A DNA stretch of 64,000 nt from Micromonospora eburnea (GTDB lineage Bacteria > Actinomycetota > Actinomycetes > Mycobacteriales > Micromonosporaceae), in NCBI RefSeq assembly GCF_900090225.1, contig NZ_FMHY01000002.1, positions 6,696,001 to 6,760,000 on the forward strand, in the 5' to 3' direction. Positions 32,010 through 42,534 of the stretch are shown here, one piece after another; the first letter of the stretch is position 1; every line of letters begins with the position of its first letter. Position numbers and translations under genes: made by a program. The notes beneath the pieces are model-generated. The model made no database searches, was not told where the DNA came from, and saw only the letters and a program-made list of their open reading frames with translations.

Positions 32010-33860
32010 TTGGATGTCAACGGGGCTTCCACCGGCGTGCCCACCGCACGCACTCGGCGGGTACCACGCCGGTTCCTCAGCACCGGCCTCGCGGCCCTTC
32101 TCACCACCACGGGCGCTCTGGCCATCACCGGCCAACCAGCCGCCGCCGGCGTGACCCGCTGGGTCGTGCCCACGAGCACCAGCTACACCGACGCCCGCCA
32201 GCCGGCGCAGGCGTTCCCGGTCGCCGCCGGTGAAAGCCTGCCCCTGGGCACCTGGGAGGCCGACGGCGCGAAGCACACCTCGCGGTCCTACTTCACCTTC
32301 GACCTCACCCCCTACCCGGGGAAGGAGATCATCAGCGCCGAGCTGCGGACCGGCGAGGCACGGGTCGACGACTGCACGAAGCCGCGCGAGGTGGAGCTGT
32401 GGCGTACGGACACCCCCGAGGCCGCGCCGACCTGGGCGAACGCCCCAGCGGTGCACGAGAAGATCGGTGACCTCGGCGCCACTGCCACGCCCTGCCCGGC
32501 CGGCTACCTGGAGCTGCTGGTCACCGAGGCGGTGCAGCGGGCGGTCAACGAGGGGCGGGACTCGCTCACCCTGATGGCCCGGATCGCCGGGGACCACGAG
32601 CAGGCCAAGCACTACAGCCGGTGGATCGAGCGGCCCGGCATCTCGCTGGACGCCAACGCCGCGCCGAACATGCCGGGCAAGCTCACCGTCCACGAACTGA
32701 CCTGCGCCGACGGGCTGCTGATCGGCACCACCACGCCGATCCTCTCGGCTGAGGTGACCGACCCGGACAAGGTGGACGGCTACGCGGGCGACCTGGTGAG
32801 CACCACCTTCGCCTGGTGGCCGGTCGATCGTCCGACGGAGCGGACCGAGTGGACCTCCTACTCGAAGTCCGCACCGGCCCGCTTCTCGTACTCGGTGCCG
32901 GCCGGGCTGATGGTCAACAACGGCACGTACGCCTTCGCGGTCAAGGCCGCCGACCAGCGCGCCAGCTCCGACTGGTCGCCGGAGTGCCGGTTCACCGTCG
33001 ACACGGAGGCACCGGCGCAGCCGACCGTCACCTCCACGGACTATCCCGATGACGATGGGTGGTACGGCGGCCCGGGCATCCCAGGCGAGTTCACCTTCAC
33101 CGCCAACGACGGCACCGACAGCGTGGGCTTCCGGTACTCGCTCATGGGGGCGCTGCCGACCTACGTGGCCGCCGACGCGCCAGGCGGCTCGGCGACCGTG
33201 ACCATCACGCCGGGCAAGAACGGCCCGAACCTGCTCGATGTCGAGGCGGTGGACGCGACGGGCAACCGGTCGCCGGTCACCCGCTACGTGTTCCGGGTAC
33301 GCGACACCAGCCCGACGATCACTGACGGCAATCCGACGGCCGGGTACGGCGAACCGCGCACCCTGACCTTCTCACCCCGCATGGAGAACGTGGTCGAGTA
33401 CACGTACCGGCTCAACGACGGGCCGGAGCAGACCGCCGCAGCGGCGGCCGACGGCACCTCCACGATCACGATCACCCCGACGAAGCCGGGCAACAACGAC
33501 GTGTACGTCCGCAGCCGCACGGCCGACGGCCTGCTGTCCGGGGAGGGCTCGTACCGCTTCAACCTCGCCAGCAAGCCGACGGTCACCTCGGTCGAGTACC
33601 CGATGGGCAAGACGGGCGCACCCGCCGGCACCCCCGGCACGTTCGTCTTCGGGCCAGGGATGCCCGGCGTGGCCGAGTACGTCTACTCGTTCGACGGCCG
33701 CCCGACGGAGACCGTCGCGGCGGGCGTGGACGGCTCGGCGTCGGTGACGTACACCCCGACGACCGCGGGGCCCCACCGGATCACGGTCTACACCCGGACC
33801 GGCGACGGACTCGTGTCGGAGACCTTCACCGGGTCCTTCCTCGTCGCCAGGGCCGCCTGA
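32010..33860 (+). CDS. Secreted DNRLRE-type protein with Ig-like repeats, paralog 1
   Basis: 616 residues. A signal peptide ends near GQPAAAG. The N-terminal domain of about 170 residues (TDARQPAQAFP, GTWEADGAKHTSRSYFTFDL, LMARIAGDHEQAKHYSRWIE) has the jelly-roll DNRLRE character of extracellular proteins. Ig-like modules follow with the recurrent phrase WSPECRFTVDTEAPAQPTVT, and the last two repeats begin around ENVVEYTYRLNDGPEQT and GVAEYVYSFDG. Probably a cell-surface or matrix protein. TTG at 32010 is chosen for its GGAGG eight bases upstream; ATG 31980 lacks a site. Confidence 0.8.
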   Translation: MDVNGASTGVPTARTRRVPRRFLSTGLAALLTTTGALAITGQPAAAGVTRWVVPTSTSYTDARQPAQAFPVAAGESLPLGTWEADGAKHTSRSYFTFDLTPYPGKEIISAELRTGEARVDDCTKPREVELWRTDTPEAAPTWANAPAVHEKIGDLGATATPCPAGYLELLVTEAVQRAVNEGRDSLTLMARIAGDHEQAKHYSRWIERPGISLDANAAPNMPGKLTVHELTCADGLLIGTTTPILSAEVTDPDKVDGYAGDLVSTTFAWWPVDRPTERTEWTSYSKSAPARFSYSVPAGLMVNNGTYAFAVKAADQRASSDWSPECRFTVDTEAPAQPTVTSTDYPDDDGWYGGPGIPGEFTFTANDGTDSVGFRYSLMGALPTYVAADAPGGSATVTITPGKNGPNLLDVEAVDATGNRSPVTRYVFRVRDTSPTITDGNPTAGYGEPRTLTFSPRMENVVEYTYRLNDGPEQTAAAAADGTSTITITPTKPGNNDVYVRSRTADGLLSGEGSYRFNLASKPTVTSVEYPMGKTGAPAGTPGTFVFGPGMPGVAEYVYSFDGRPTETVAAGVDGSASVTYTPTTAGPHRITVYTRTGDGLVSETFTGSFLVARAA

Positions 33861-33886
33861 CGACCGGCACGGACCTACGACCGGGC

Positions 33887-33927
33887 GGCGGACCGGGCCA
33901 CGGGGGCGAGCCCCCGGCCGGTCCGCC
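33887..33927. terminator. Hairpin after secreted paralog 1
   Basis: GGCGGACCGG (33887-33896) pairs with CCGGTCCGCC (33918-33927), and GGGGGC/GCCCCC continue inside. Strong stem without a T tract. Confidence 0.6.
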
Positions 33928-34020
33928 GCCACCGGTCACAGGAACGCCGGGACGGCGGTGGAGTGTTGCCCGTCCCCGGACACCGCCCGATAACCGAACG
34001 CCGCCCGTTGGTCCAAGGAT

Positions 34021-34029
34021 TTAAGATCA
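34021..34029 (+). promoter_or_regulatory. Shared motif TTAAGATCA, copy 2
   Basis: Identical to 31966-31974 and at the same distance from its start codon to within three bases; see that entry. It supports joint regulation of the two paralogs. Confidence 0.5.
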
Positions 34030-34061
34030 CAGAAGCTTTCCGCGCGTCAATCGGAGGTTTC

Positions 34062-35597
34062 ATGTCGATTCGGCTCAGGGGTCCGGCGCGCCGGGCGACC
34101 ACGGCGTCCGTCGCACTCCTACTGGCCACGGGCGGCCTGGTGTCCGTGACCGGGCAACCAGCAGCGGCCCTCCTAGACTACGTAACCCCGACCAGCGTCG
34201 CCTGGACCGACGCCCGGCAGCCGACCAACTCCTTCTCCTCTGCCGACGGCACGGTGCCGGTGGGCACCTGGGAGACCGACGGGGCCAAGCACACGGCTCG
34301 GGCCTACTTCACCTTCGACCTGAAGCCCTACCGGGGGCAGCGAATCGTCTCGGCCCGCGCCATCACCGGGGAGACGAAGGTCAACGACTGCGACAAGCCA
34401 CGCGAGATCGAGCTGTGGCGGACCGACCCGCTCGCCGGCGCCCCGACCTGGAGCACCGCTCCGACGCCACGGGAGAAGGTGGCGGACATCGCCTACCCCG
34501 ATGTGCCCTGCCGGAGCAGCTTCATCGGGGTGATGATCACGGAGGCGGTGCGCCAGGCGGTGGCGGACGGGCAGGACCAGCTCACGCTGATGGCCCGGGT
34601 CGCCGGCGGCCACGAGGCGAACATGCACTACGGCCGCCAGATCAAGAACCTCGGCATCTCCCTGGACCACAACACGCCGCCGGACGTTCCCGAGCAGCTC
34701 ACCGTCGAGGGCAAGGCGTGCGACAGCGCGCTGACGATCCGCGCCACCGGGCCGACCTTCCGGGCCCGCGTCTCCGACCCCGACGCTGGAGAAGCCGGGG
34801 AAAGCGACCAGGTGGCGGTGACCTTCGCCTGGTGGCCGGTCGACCGGCCGGCCGAGCGGACCGAGGCGACCCTCGACGGTCAGTCCAACCCGACCACGTA
34901 CGTGTACATACTCCCGCGGGGCACGCTCACCCACGGGACCACCTACGCGTTCGCGGTGCGGGCATCCGACAGGTACGACAGCTCGGACTGGTCGCCGGAG
35001 TGCCGGTTCACCGTCGACACGGAAGCGCCGCCCGCCCCGACCGTCACCTCCACCGACTACCCGGCCGCAGACGATGCGGAGGCCGGCGGGCCCGGTGTCC
35101 CGGGCAGCTTCACCTTCACCGCGTACGCCGACGATCTGGCGGGCTTCAGCTACGGCGAACCCGGTTTGAGTTCGCACTTCGTACCGGTGGACGCGTCGGG
35201 CCGGTCGGCGACGGTGAGCTACGCGCCGATGGGGTTCGGACCGAGGCGGCTCGTCGTGGAGAGCGTCGACAAGGCCGGGAACTTCTCCGAGGGAACGACC
35301 TACGAGTTCCGGGTCCGCTACACCGCGCCGACGATCATTGACGAGGACCCGGAGGCACCGGCCGGTACGCCACGTCGGATCACCTTCGCTCCACAGATGG
35401 AGAATGTGGTCGAGTACACCTACCGGCTCAACGAGGGCGAGGAGATCACCGTCCCCGCTGACGCGGACGGCATCGCACGGGTGACCATCACGCCGGAGGT
35501 CGCCGACGCGTACTTCCTGTACGTCCGGAGCCGGACCGCGGACGGGTTGCCCTCGGGCGAGGCCTGGGCCTTCCTCTGGGTGCCGGAAGCGGAGTGA
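34062..35597 (+). CDS. Secreted DNRLRE-type protein with Ig-like repeats, paralog 2
   Basis: 511 residues, collinear with paralog 1 over its first three quarters (TPTSVAWTDARQPTNSFSS, GTWETDGAKHTARAYFTFDL, SDWSPECRFTVDTEAPPAPT, ENVVEYTYRLNEGEEITVP) but lacking one C-terminal repeat. Signal peptide at about 1-35. The two genes arose by tandem duplication; the second has its own motif and ribosome site (CGGAGG, four bases before ATG). Function unknown, probably surface-associated. Followed by a clear intrinsic terminator. Confidence 0.82.
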   Translation: MSIRLRGPARRATTASVALLLATGGLVSVTGQPAAALLDYVTPTSVAWTDARQPTNSFSSADGTVPVGTWETDGAKHTARAYFTFDLKPYRGQRIVSARAITGETKVNDCDKPREIELWRTDPLAGAPTWSTAPTPREKVADIAYPDVPCRSSFIGVMITEAVRQAVADGQDQLTLMARVAGGHEANMHYGRQIKNLGISLDHNTPPDVPEQLTVEGKACDSALTIRATGPTFRARVSDPDAGEAGESDQVAVTFAWWPVDRPAERTEATLDGQSNPTTYVYILPRGTLTHGTTYAFAVRASDRYDSSDWSPECRFTVDTEAPPAPTVTSTDYPAADDAEAGGPGVPGSFTFTAYADDLAGFSYGEPGLSSHFVPVDASGRSATVSYAPMGFGPRRLVVESVDKAGNFSEGTTYEFRVRYTAPTIIDEDPEAPAGTPRRITFAPQMENVVEYTYRLNEGEEITVPADADGIARVTITPEVADAYFLYVRSRTADGLPSGEAWAFLWVPEAE

Positions 35598-35605
35598 CGA
35601 CGGCG

Positions 35606-35633
35606 GGGCGCCGGGATTTCCCGGCGCCCTTTT
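35606..35633 (+). terminator. Intrinsic terminator
   Basis: GGGCGCCGGG and CCCGGCGCCC pair perfectly around ATTT, followed by TTTT. It ends the second secreted-protein gene and faces the convergent fumarase. Confidence 0.9.
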
Positions 35634-35648
35634 CGCGTACGCCGAGGG

Positions 35649-37316
<1,668 letters not shown>

Positions 37317-37383
37317 GACGAAAGAGCCTAGGGCAGAGGCGTCGATCGGTGACACCCGCCGGGTACGTCCTGGGACGCCGCTC

Positions 37384-38808
37384 TCACCCGCCGTCGGCGC
37401 AGAGTTCCCGCTTCGGTCCACAACCGCCCGGGCCGGACGGGGGCGGGTAGTCGCCACCCGGATTCGCCCCGGGCGCTCCCCCCTCCGCGGGCGCCGGCGC
37501 GACCGGGGCGCCAGCGCCCCAGCGGACGTACCCGATCTCCCGCCCCTCCCCGATGATCATGCCGTGCGGGCCGACGGCAAGGGCATTCGACGAGGTCCGC
37601 AGCGCCACCAGTTCCCGACCGGTGCGTGGCTCGACCGCGACCAGCCGGGACGGCTTCTCCTCGACGATCACCGCCGCGTACGGGGTGAGCGCCGCGCCGC
37701 TCTTCTCGCCGGCCGGCCGGGTCCACCGGTCGCGGTCGACCGACAACTCCCGCCCCAGGATGGAGCGCTTGTCGGCGCTGCGCACCAGCGCGTACCGGTC
37801 GTCGACGGCGAGCAGCTTCTGCCCGTCCGCACCGACCTGGAGCAGCCGGCCGTCGTACCCGTCGATCACCACCTCGCGGCCGTCCGGGGCGACCCCGATC
37901 AGCACGTTCCGGGCCCCCTGCGGGTCGTCCCGCTGCACGCAGCCGGCGTAGTCCGCGGTCCGTAGGTTCACCCCGGACCGCCGCCACACCTCCCGCCCGG
38001 TGGCCGGGTCGACGCCGGAGATGGCGAAGTAGCAGCCGCCCTCCCGGGAGGTGGCGGTGATCCGGAGCAGCCGCCCGCCGACCACCGCCAGCCGCTCGTC
38101 GCGGCCGGGCTCGACGTTCTGCAACACCCGTCCGGTGGCGGTGTCCACCACGTGCACCCGCCCGTCCACCGGGAAGCCGAGCAGCGGCGGGATCGCCTCC
38201 GGCCCGGCCACCTCGCCGTCGATGCGCGACGCGCCCAGCCGCCGGGTGCCGAGCAGCCCCGGGTTGTCGGCGAGCATCCCGGTGTGCACGCCGGGCAGGA
38301 ACGCGGTCCACAGCGGCCTCGTGCCGCGCGGCTCCCAGGCGCTGAGCGTGCAGTCGGTCGCCTGCCCGCAGCGCGCGTCGAGCAGCAGGTTGCGGTACGT
38401 CCACACCGCCACCGCCGCGTCGTCGCGGCGGCGAACCGCGCCGGTGGTCGGGTCGAGCAACTCGTACCCCTTGACCAGGAGCTTGCCCACGGCGACGACC
38501 GCGTCCCGGTCGCCGCCGGCGACCGCCGCCCAGTCCGCCTTGCGCTCCCAGAGCTGCGTGCCGGTGGTCAGGCTGCGCGCCTCGACCCGGGTACGCTGCT
38601 CGACGATCACCGTGTCACCGGCGATGGTGACGCTCTTCGGCGTGCCGCCGACCCGCTGCTGCCAGACCACGTCCGGCTCGGAGATCGGCTCGCTCCGGTC
38701 GATCCATTCCCAGATCCCGGGGAACGGATTCCACACGCCGGTGGCGGCGAGCACGACCACGACGATGAGCCCCAGCAGCAATCCGCCGCGTACGCCAAGG
38801 CCCTTCAC
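37384..38808 (-). CDS. Membrane-anchored PQQ-like beta-propeller protein, 1
   Basis: 474 residues. One N-terminal membrane helix (GGLLLGLIVVVVLAATGVW) is followed by blade repeats of the PQQ-dehydrogenase type (TTGTQLWERK, DPATGREVWRR, EPRTGRELVALRT) and a Pro/Gly-rich tail with CGPKRELC, possibly a disulfide. No catalytic PQQ or metal residues are apparent, so it is likely a protein-binding or scaffold propeller outside the cell. The GTG at 38808 lies behind TACCGT (leaderless type). A second, unrelated-in-detail propeller lies at 43712-44965. Confidence 0.8.
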   Translation of the reverse strand: MKGLGVRGGLLLGLIVVVVLAATGVWNPFPGIWEWIDRSEPISEPDVVWQQRVGGTPKSVTIAGDTVIVEQRTRVEARSLTTGTQLWERKADWAAVAGGDRDAVVAVGKLLVKGYELLDPTTGAVRRRDDAAVAVWTYRNLLLDARCGQATDCTLSAWEPRGTRPLWTAFLPGVHTGMLADNPGLLGTRRLGASRIDGEVAGPEAIPPLLGFPVDGRVHVVDTATGRVLQNVEPGRDERLAVVGGRLLRITATSREGGCYFAISGVDPATGREVWRRSGVNLRTADYAGCVQRDDPQGARNVLIGVAPDGREVVIDGYDGRLLQVGADGQKLLAVDDRYALVRSADKRSILGRELSVDRDRWTRPAGEKSGAALTPYAAVIVEEKPSRLVAVEPRTGRELVALRTSSNALAVGPHGMIIGEGREIGYVRWGAGAPVAPAPAEGGAPGANPGGDYPPPSGPGGCGPKRELCADGG

Positions 38809-38886
38809 ACCGCACACGGTAGCGACGATCACCGTCCCGCCGAGCCCGCGCCCGTGCGTGTCGCGCCGCTTTCTCCGCCCGGCGGC

Positions 38887-38942
38887 GTGTTAGGAGGGGC
38901 CCCCTGCTCTACCGGAGGCGTTAGGAAGGGGCCCTTCCTTCG
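38887..38942. repeat. Dispersed GGGGCCCC repeat, copy 2
   Basis: Same layout as copy 1 at 1364-1418, with spacer TCTACCGGAGGC at its centre. It overlaps the 3' end of the Lrp gene and supplies that gene's stop codon and last 16 codons. Confidence 0.65.
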
Positions 38943-39426
38943 GCTGGGCCGCGGAGCGGACCAGCGGCAGCGTGCGGTAGGGGATCTGCTCGGCGAGCGC
39001 GATGATCGTGGATGCCCGGCGGATCCCCTCCGAGGCGACGATCTGGTCGATCACCCGCTGAAGGTCGCTGTTCGACCGGGCCACGATGCGGCAGAGCAGG
39101 TCGCTGGTGCCGGTGATGGTGTGCGCCTCCAGCACCTCGGGGATGGCGGCCAGGTGCGCGGTGACCGGGTCGTGGCCGTGCCGCTGGCTGATCTCCAGGG
39201 TCACGAAGCTGGTCACCCCGAAGCCGATCGCGGCCGGCGAGATCTCCGGGCCGAAGCCGCCGATCACCCCCCGGTCGACCAGCTTGTCGAGCCGGGCCTG
39301 GACGGTGCCCCGAGCCACCCCGAGCCGGCGGGAGCACTCCAGCACCCCGATCCGCGGCTCCTCGGCGAGCAACGTGAGCAGTCGTGCATCCAGCTCGTCG
39401 AGCTGTACATCCTGACCAGCGTTCAT
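38890..39426 (-). CDS. Lrp/AsnC-family regulator
   Basis: 178 residues. Helix-turn-helix at about 8-60 (LDELDARLLTLLAEEPRIGV, then CSRRLGVARGTVQARLDKL) and the RAM ligand-binding domain to about 160, expected to sense an amino acid. It is divergent from hppD, so it is the probable regulator of that gene with tyrosine or phenylalanine as ligand (inference). The last 16 residues, KEGPLPNASGRAGGPS, are read from the dispersed repeat and are not part of the family. ATG 39426. Confidence 0.9.
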   Translation of the reverse strand: MNAGQDVQLDELDARLLTLLAEEPRIGVLECSRRLGVARGTVQARLDKLVDRGVIGGFGPEISPAAIGFGVTSFVTLEISQRHGHDPVTAHLAAIPEVLEAHTITGTSDLLCRIVARSNSDLQRVIDQIVASEGIRRASTIIALAEQIPYRTLPLVRSAAQPKEGPLPNASGRAGGPS

Positions 39427-39566
39427 GAGGTTTCACTCTACTGAATGCGCAACCTGACCAGGATTTTTGCCAACTGTTGCCCAACCGGCGGCCGCGCCGC
39501 GATCCTCGCCACACCAGCACACCAACGGCGGCCCACCAGGCCGGCCGGTACGCAAGGGAGGCCACC
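39427..39566. promoter_or_regulatory. Divergent control region lrp-hppD
   Basis: A 140-base gap. Direct repeats TTGCCAAC (39471-39478) and TTGCCCAAC (39476-39484 region) plus an upstream TGCGCAACC form a cluster that could bind the Lrp-type regulator. The first 60 bases beyond lrp are the AT-richest part and must hold both promoters. No perfect palindrome was seen. Confidence 0.35.
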
Positions 39567-40772
39567 ATGACCCAGGCGATCGACCGACCCGACTCGACCG
39601 AGGAGGTCGACGTCGACGCCCTCGTCGGCGCCGTCGACCACGACATCACCCGGGACCCGTTCCCGGTCAAGGGGCTCGACCACGTGCACTTCCTGGTGGG
39701 CAACGCCAAGCAGGCCGCCCACTACTACTCCACCGCGTTCGGCATGACCTGCGTGGCGTACCGGGGCCCGGAGCAGGGCTACCGGGACCACGCCCAGTAC
39801 GTGCTGACCAGCGGCTCGGCCCGGTTCGTGCTGACCGGCACGGTCCGCCCGGACGCCGAGGGCGCCGAGCACGTGGCGAAGCACAGCGACGGCGTCTCCG
39901 ACATCGCGCTGGAGGTGCCGGACGTGGACGCCGCGTACGCGCACGCCACCGCCCAGGGCGCGACCGGCCTCGTCGAGCCGCACGACGTCACCGACGAGCA
40001 CGGCACCGTCCGGCTGGCGGCCATCGCCGCGTACGGCGACACCCGGCACACCCTGGTCGACCGGTCCCGCTACACCGGCCCGTTCCTGCCCGGCTTCGTG
40101 GCCCGCGGCCCGATCGTGGACCGGCAGCCGATGATCGACGCCGGTATCCAGCCGAAGCGCTTCTTCCAGGCCGTCGACCACGTCGTCGGCAACGTGGAGC
40201 TCGGCAAGATGGACGACTGGGTCGAGTTCTACAAGCGGGTCATGGGCTTCAGCAACATGGCCGAGTTCATCGGTGACGACATCGCCACCGACTACTCCGC
40301 CCTGATGAGCAAGGTCGTCGCGAACGGCACCCGCAAGGTCAAGTTCCCGCTCAACGAGCCGGCCGTCGCCCGCAAGAAGTCGCAGATCGACGAGTACCTG
40401 GAGTTCTACCAGGGTCCGGGCGCCCAGCACATCGCCGTGGCCACCAACGACATCCTGAGCAGCGTCGACGCGATGCGCGCGGCCGGTGTCGAGTTCCTGG
40501 ACACCCCGGACTCGTACTACGACGACCCGGAGCTGCGCGCCCGGATCGGCCAGGTTCGGGTGCCGATCGAGGAGCTGAAGGCCCGCAAGATCCTGGTCGA
40601 CCGGGACGAGGACGGCTACCTGCTCCAGATCTTCACCAAGCCGGTGCAGGACCGCCCGACCGTCTTCTTCGAGCTGATCGAGCGGCACGGCTCGCTCGGC
40701 TTCGGCAAGGGCAACTTCAAGGCCCTGTTCGAGGCGATCGAGCGGGAGCAGGAGCGGCGCGGCAACCTGTAA
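39567..40772 (+). CDS. hppD: 4-hydroxyphenylpyruvate dioxygenase
   Basis: 401 residues. It converts 4-hydroxyphenylpyruvate to homogentisate with oxygen and Fe(II). Iron ligands are His205 (AVDHVVGN), His288 (GAQHIAVATNDI) and Glu369 (FFELIERHG), and the C-terminal signature GFGKGNFKALFEAIE is complete. Two VOC modules are visible as expected. The ATG follows AAGGGAGG. The regulator gene lp lies upstream and divergent; two RDD membrane genes and an aminotransferase follow on the same strand. Confidence 0.96.
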   Translation: MTQAIDRPDSTEEVDVDALVGAVDHDITRDPFPVKGLDHVHFLVGNAKQAAHYYSTAFGMTCVAYRGPEQGYRDHAQYVLTSGSARFVLTGTVRPDAEGAEHVAKHSDGVSDIALEVPDVDAAYAHATAQGATGLVEPHDVTDEHGTVRLAAIAAYGDTRHTLVDRSRYTGPFLPGFVARGPIVDRQPMIDAGIQPKRFFQAVDHVVGNVELGKMDDWVEFYKRVMGFSNMAEFIGDDIATDYSALMSKVVANGTRKVKFPLNEPAVARKKSQIDEYLEFYQGPGAQHIAVATNDILSSVDAMRAAGVEFLDTPDSYYDDPELRARIGQVRVPIEELKARKILVDRDEDGYLLQIFTKPVQDRPTVFFELIERHGSLGFGKGNFKALFEAIEREQERRGNL

Positions 40773-40782
40773 CACTGTCCGC

Positions 40783-41496
40783 GTGACCCAGCCGCCCCCG
40801 AACGCGTTTCCGCCGCCCGCCGGGCCCCCACCCGCGGGCGGCGGCTTCGTTCCCCCCACCGGACCGCCGTACGCGCCCCCCGCGCAGTACGCCCCGCCGG
40901 CGTACGCCGGGCCGCCGGGCTATCCCCCGCCGATGCACCCGCCGTACCCGGGTTTCGTGCCGCCGGCACTGGCCCCGAACGGTCAGCCACTCGCCAGCTT
41001 CGCCGACCGGCTGCTCGCCTGGCTGATCGACACCGCGGTGGCGACCCTGCTCGGCATGGTGCTGTTCCTCCCGGTCTTCATCTGGCTCTGGTTCCGGATG
41101 TTCCGCGAGATGACGACGGTCAACCCGGACGGGACGGCGTACCAGCCCGACCCGGCGACGATGATGACCGATTTCTTCCTGCCGATACTGCTCGCCGAGG
41201 CCGGACTGGTGGTGGTGATGCTCGTCTTCTACTGGCTCTACCACGTCGAGTACGCCCGCCGGACCGGCCAGACGCTCGGCAAGAAGGCGATGAAGATCCG
41301 GATCATCCCGGTCGATCCGTCCGCGCCCCTGACCCGGGGCGCTCTCGGCAAGCGGTACCTGGTCGAGTTCGTCGCCGGCTCGCTGGTGCCCTTCGCCAAC
41401 TACGTCGACGGATTCTGGCAGCTCTGGGACAAGCCCTGGCAGCAGTGCCTGCACGACAAGTTCGCCGGCACCGTCGTCGTTAAGGTTGCACCGTGA
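40783..41496 (+). CDS. RDD-family membrane protein, 1
   Basis: 237 residues. A long Pro/Gly/Ala-rich cytoplasmic N-terminus (about 1-65) precedes the RDD domain ASFADRLLAWLIDTAVATLL, two further helices and the closing DKPWQQCLHDKFAGTVVVKV. RDD proteins are of unknown or varied function; some act in ion homeostasis. The GTG follows TAACACT by a few bases with no ribosome site. The stop codon lies in a GTGA that also begins the 59-base repeats leading to the second RDD gene. Confidence 0.85.
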   Translation: MTQPPPNAFPPPAGPPPAGGGFVPPTGPPYAPPAQYAPPAYAGPPGYPPPMHPPYPGFVPPALAPNGQPLASFADRLLAWLIDTAVATLLGMVLFLPVFIWLWFRMFREMTTVNPDGTAYQPDPATMMTDFFLPILLAEAGLVVVMLVFYWLYHVEYARRTGQTLGKKAMKIRIIPVDPSAPLTRGALGKRYLVEFVAGSLVPFANYVDGFWQLWDKPWQQCLHDKFAGTVVVKVAP

Positions 41497-41614
41497 GCGT
41501 GAGGAGTGAGCCGGGTCTGCGAGCCCCGCAATCGCGAACTGAGAAGGCGCTGTGAGCGTGCAGAGTAAGCCGGGTCTGCGAGCCCCGCAATCGCGAACTG
41601 AGAAGGCGCTGTGA
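41493..41614 (+). repeat. Two tandem copies of a 59-bp element carrying start/stop overlaps
   Basis: Units at 41493-41551 and 41552-41610 differ at only three or four bases. Each begins GTGAGCGTG, and the following gene also begins GTGAGCGTG at 41611. Reading from each GTG gives a 20-codon frame that stops at the TGA overlapping the next GTG. The first GTG overlaps the RDD-1 stop, and the last TGA overlaps the RDD-2 start. The chain therefore keeps stop/start coupling across the insertion. Confidence 0.8.
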
Positions 41615-42534
41615 GCGTGCAACCCGGCTGGTACGTCGACCCCGCCGATCCCGACACCCGACGATACTGGGACGGCGAGGGCTGGATCGGGGCGCCGATC
41701 CCCGTCGACGCCACCCCGCCCGAAGGTCCCCCGCCGCCCGAGCCGACTCCCGCCAGCGTGCCGACAGCCGCCGTACCCGGGGCGCAGCCGGAACAGCCGG
41801 CGGCCGGGGCGCAGCCGGGCTGGCCGAGCGCCGGACCGCAGCCCGGTGGGCCGGTCGGCGGGCCGGGGCACCCGCAGGGGCCGCCGCCGGGCTGGCCGTA
41901 CCCGACCTGGCCGGGGCGGCAACCCCTGCCCCGCCCGCACGGGCTGCCGCTCGCCTCGTACGGGGCCCGGCTGGTCGCCCGGCTGATCGACATCGGCCTG
42001 GTGCTACTGCTGAACGTGGTGGTGAACAGCTGGTTCGTCTGGCGCCTGCTCGGCGAGTTCGCCGCACCGTGGCACGAGTACATGCGCCGGGTGAACACGG
42101 GGGACTTCCGGAATCCTGAGCCACTGCCGCCCGCCGGTGAGCAGTTCGGCGGTCTGCTGATCACCGTCCTGCTGATCGCCACCGCGCTCTGGTTCGCGTA
42201 CGAGGTGCCCTCGATGGCCGCCCGTGGGCAGACCTTCGGCAAGCGGTTGGTGGGCATCCGCGCGCTACCGGTCGAGGCCGACGCGCCGCTCGGCTTCGGC
42301 CGGGCCACCCGGCGATGGAGCACCCTCGGCCTGCCCACCCTGCTCTGGTGCTGCTGCGGCCTCGGGCTGCTGCTCCAGTTCGTCGACGCGGTCTCCGCCC
42401 TGTTCGACCAGCCACTGCGCCAGGCGCTGCACGACAAGCGGGCGCAGACCGTGGTGGTCCAGTTGCCCCGCACCAGGCTCGACCCCCGTAGCACCCCGCG
42501 CGACCGCGCCAATCCCCCGGGAGACACCGAATGA
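41611..42534 (+). CDS. DUF2510-RDD membrane protein, 2
   Basis: 307 residues. N-terminal DUF2510 motif (QPGWYVDPADPDTRRYWDGE), a Pro/Gly/Gln-rich stretch to about 105, then the RDD domain LASYGARLVARLIDIGLVLL with three or four helices and the closing QPLRQALHDKRAQTVVVQL. It is a paralog of the preceding gene at the level of the RDD domain. Its TGA overlaps the ATG of the aminotransferase gene (ATGA). Confidence 0.87.
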   Translation: MSVQPGWYVDPADPDTRRYWDGEGWIGAPIPVDATPPEGPPPPEPTPASVPTAAVPGAQPEQPAAGAQPGWPSAGPQPGGPVGGPGHPQGPPPGWPYPTWPGRQPLPRPHGLPLASYGARLVARLIDIGLVLLLNVVVNSWFVWRLLGEFAAPWHEYMRRVNTGDFRNPEPLPPAGEQFGGLLITVLLIATALWFAYEVPSMAARGQTFGKRLVGIRALPVEADAPLGFGRATRRWSTLGLPTLLWCCCGLGLLLQFVDAVSALFDQPLRQALHDKRAQTVVVQLPRTRLDPRSTPRDRANPPGDTE

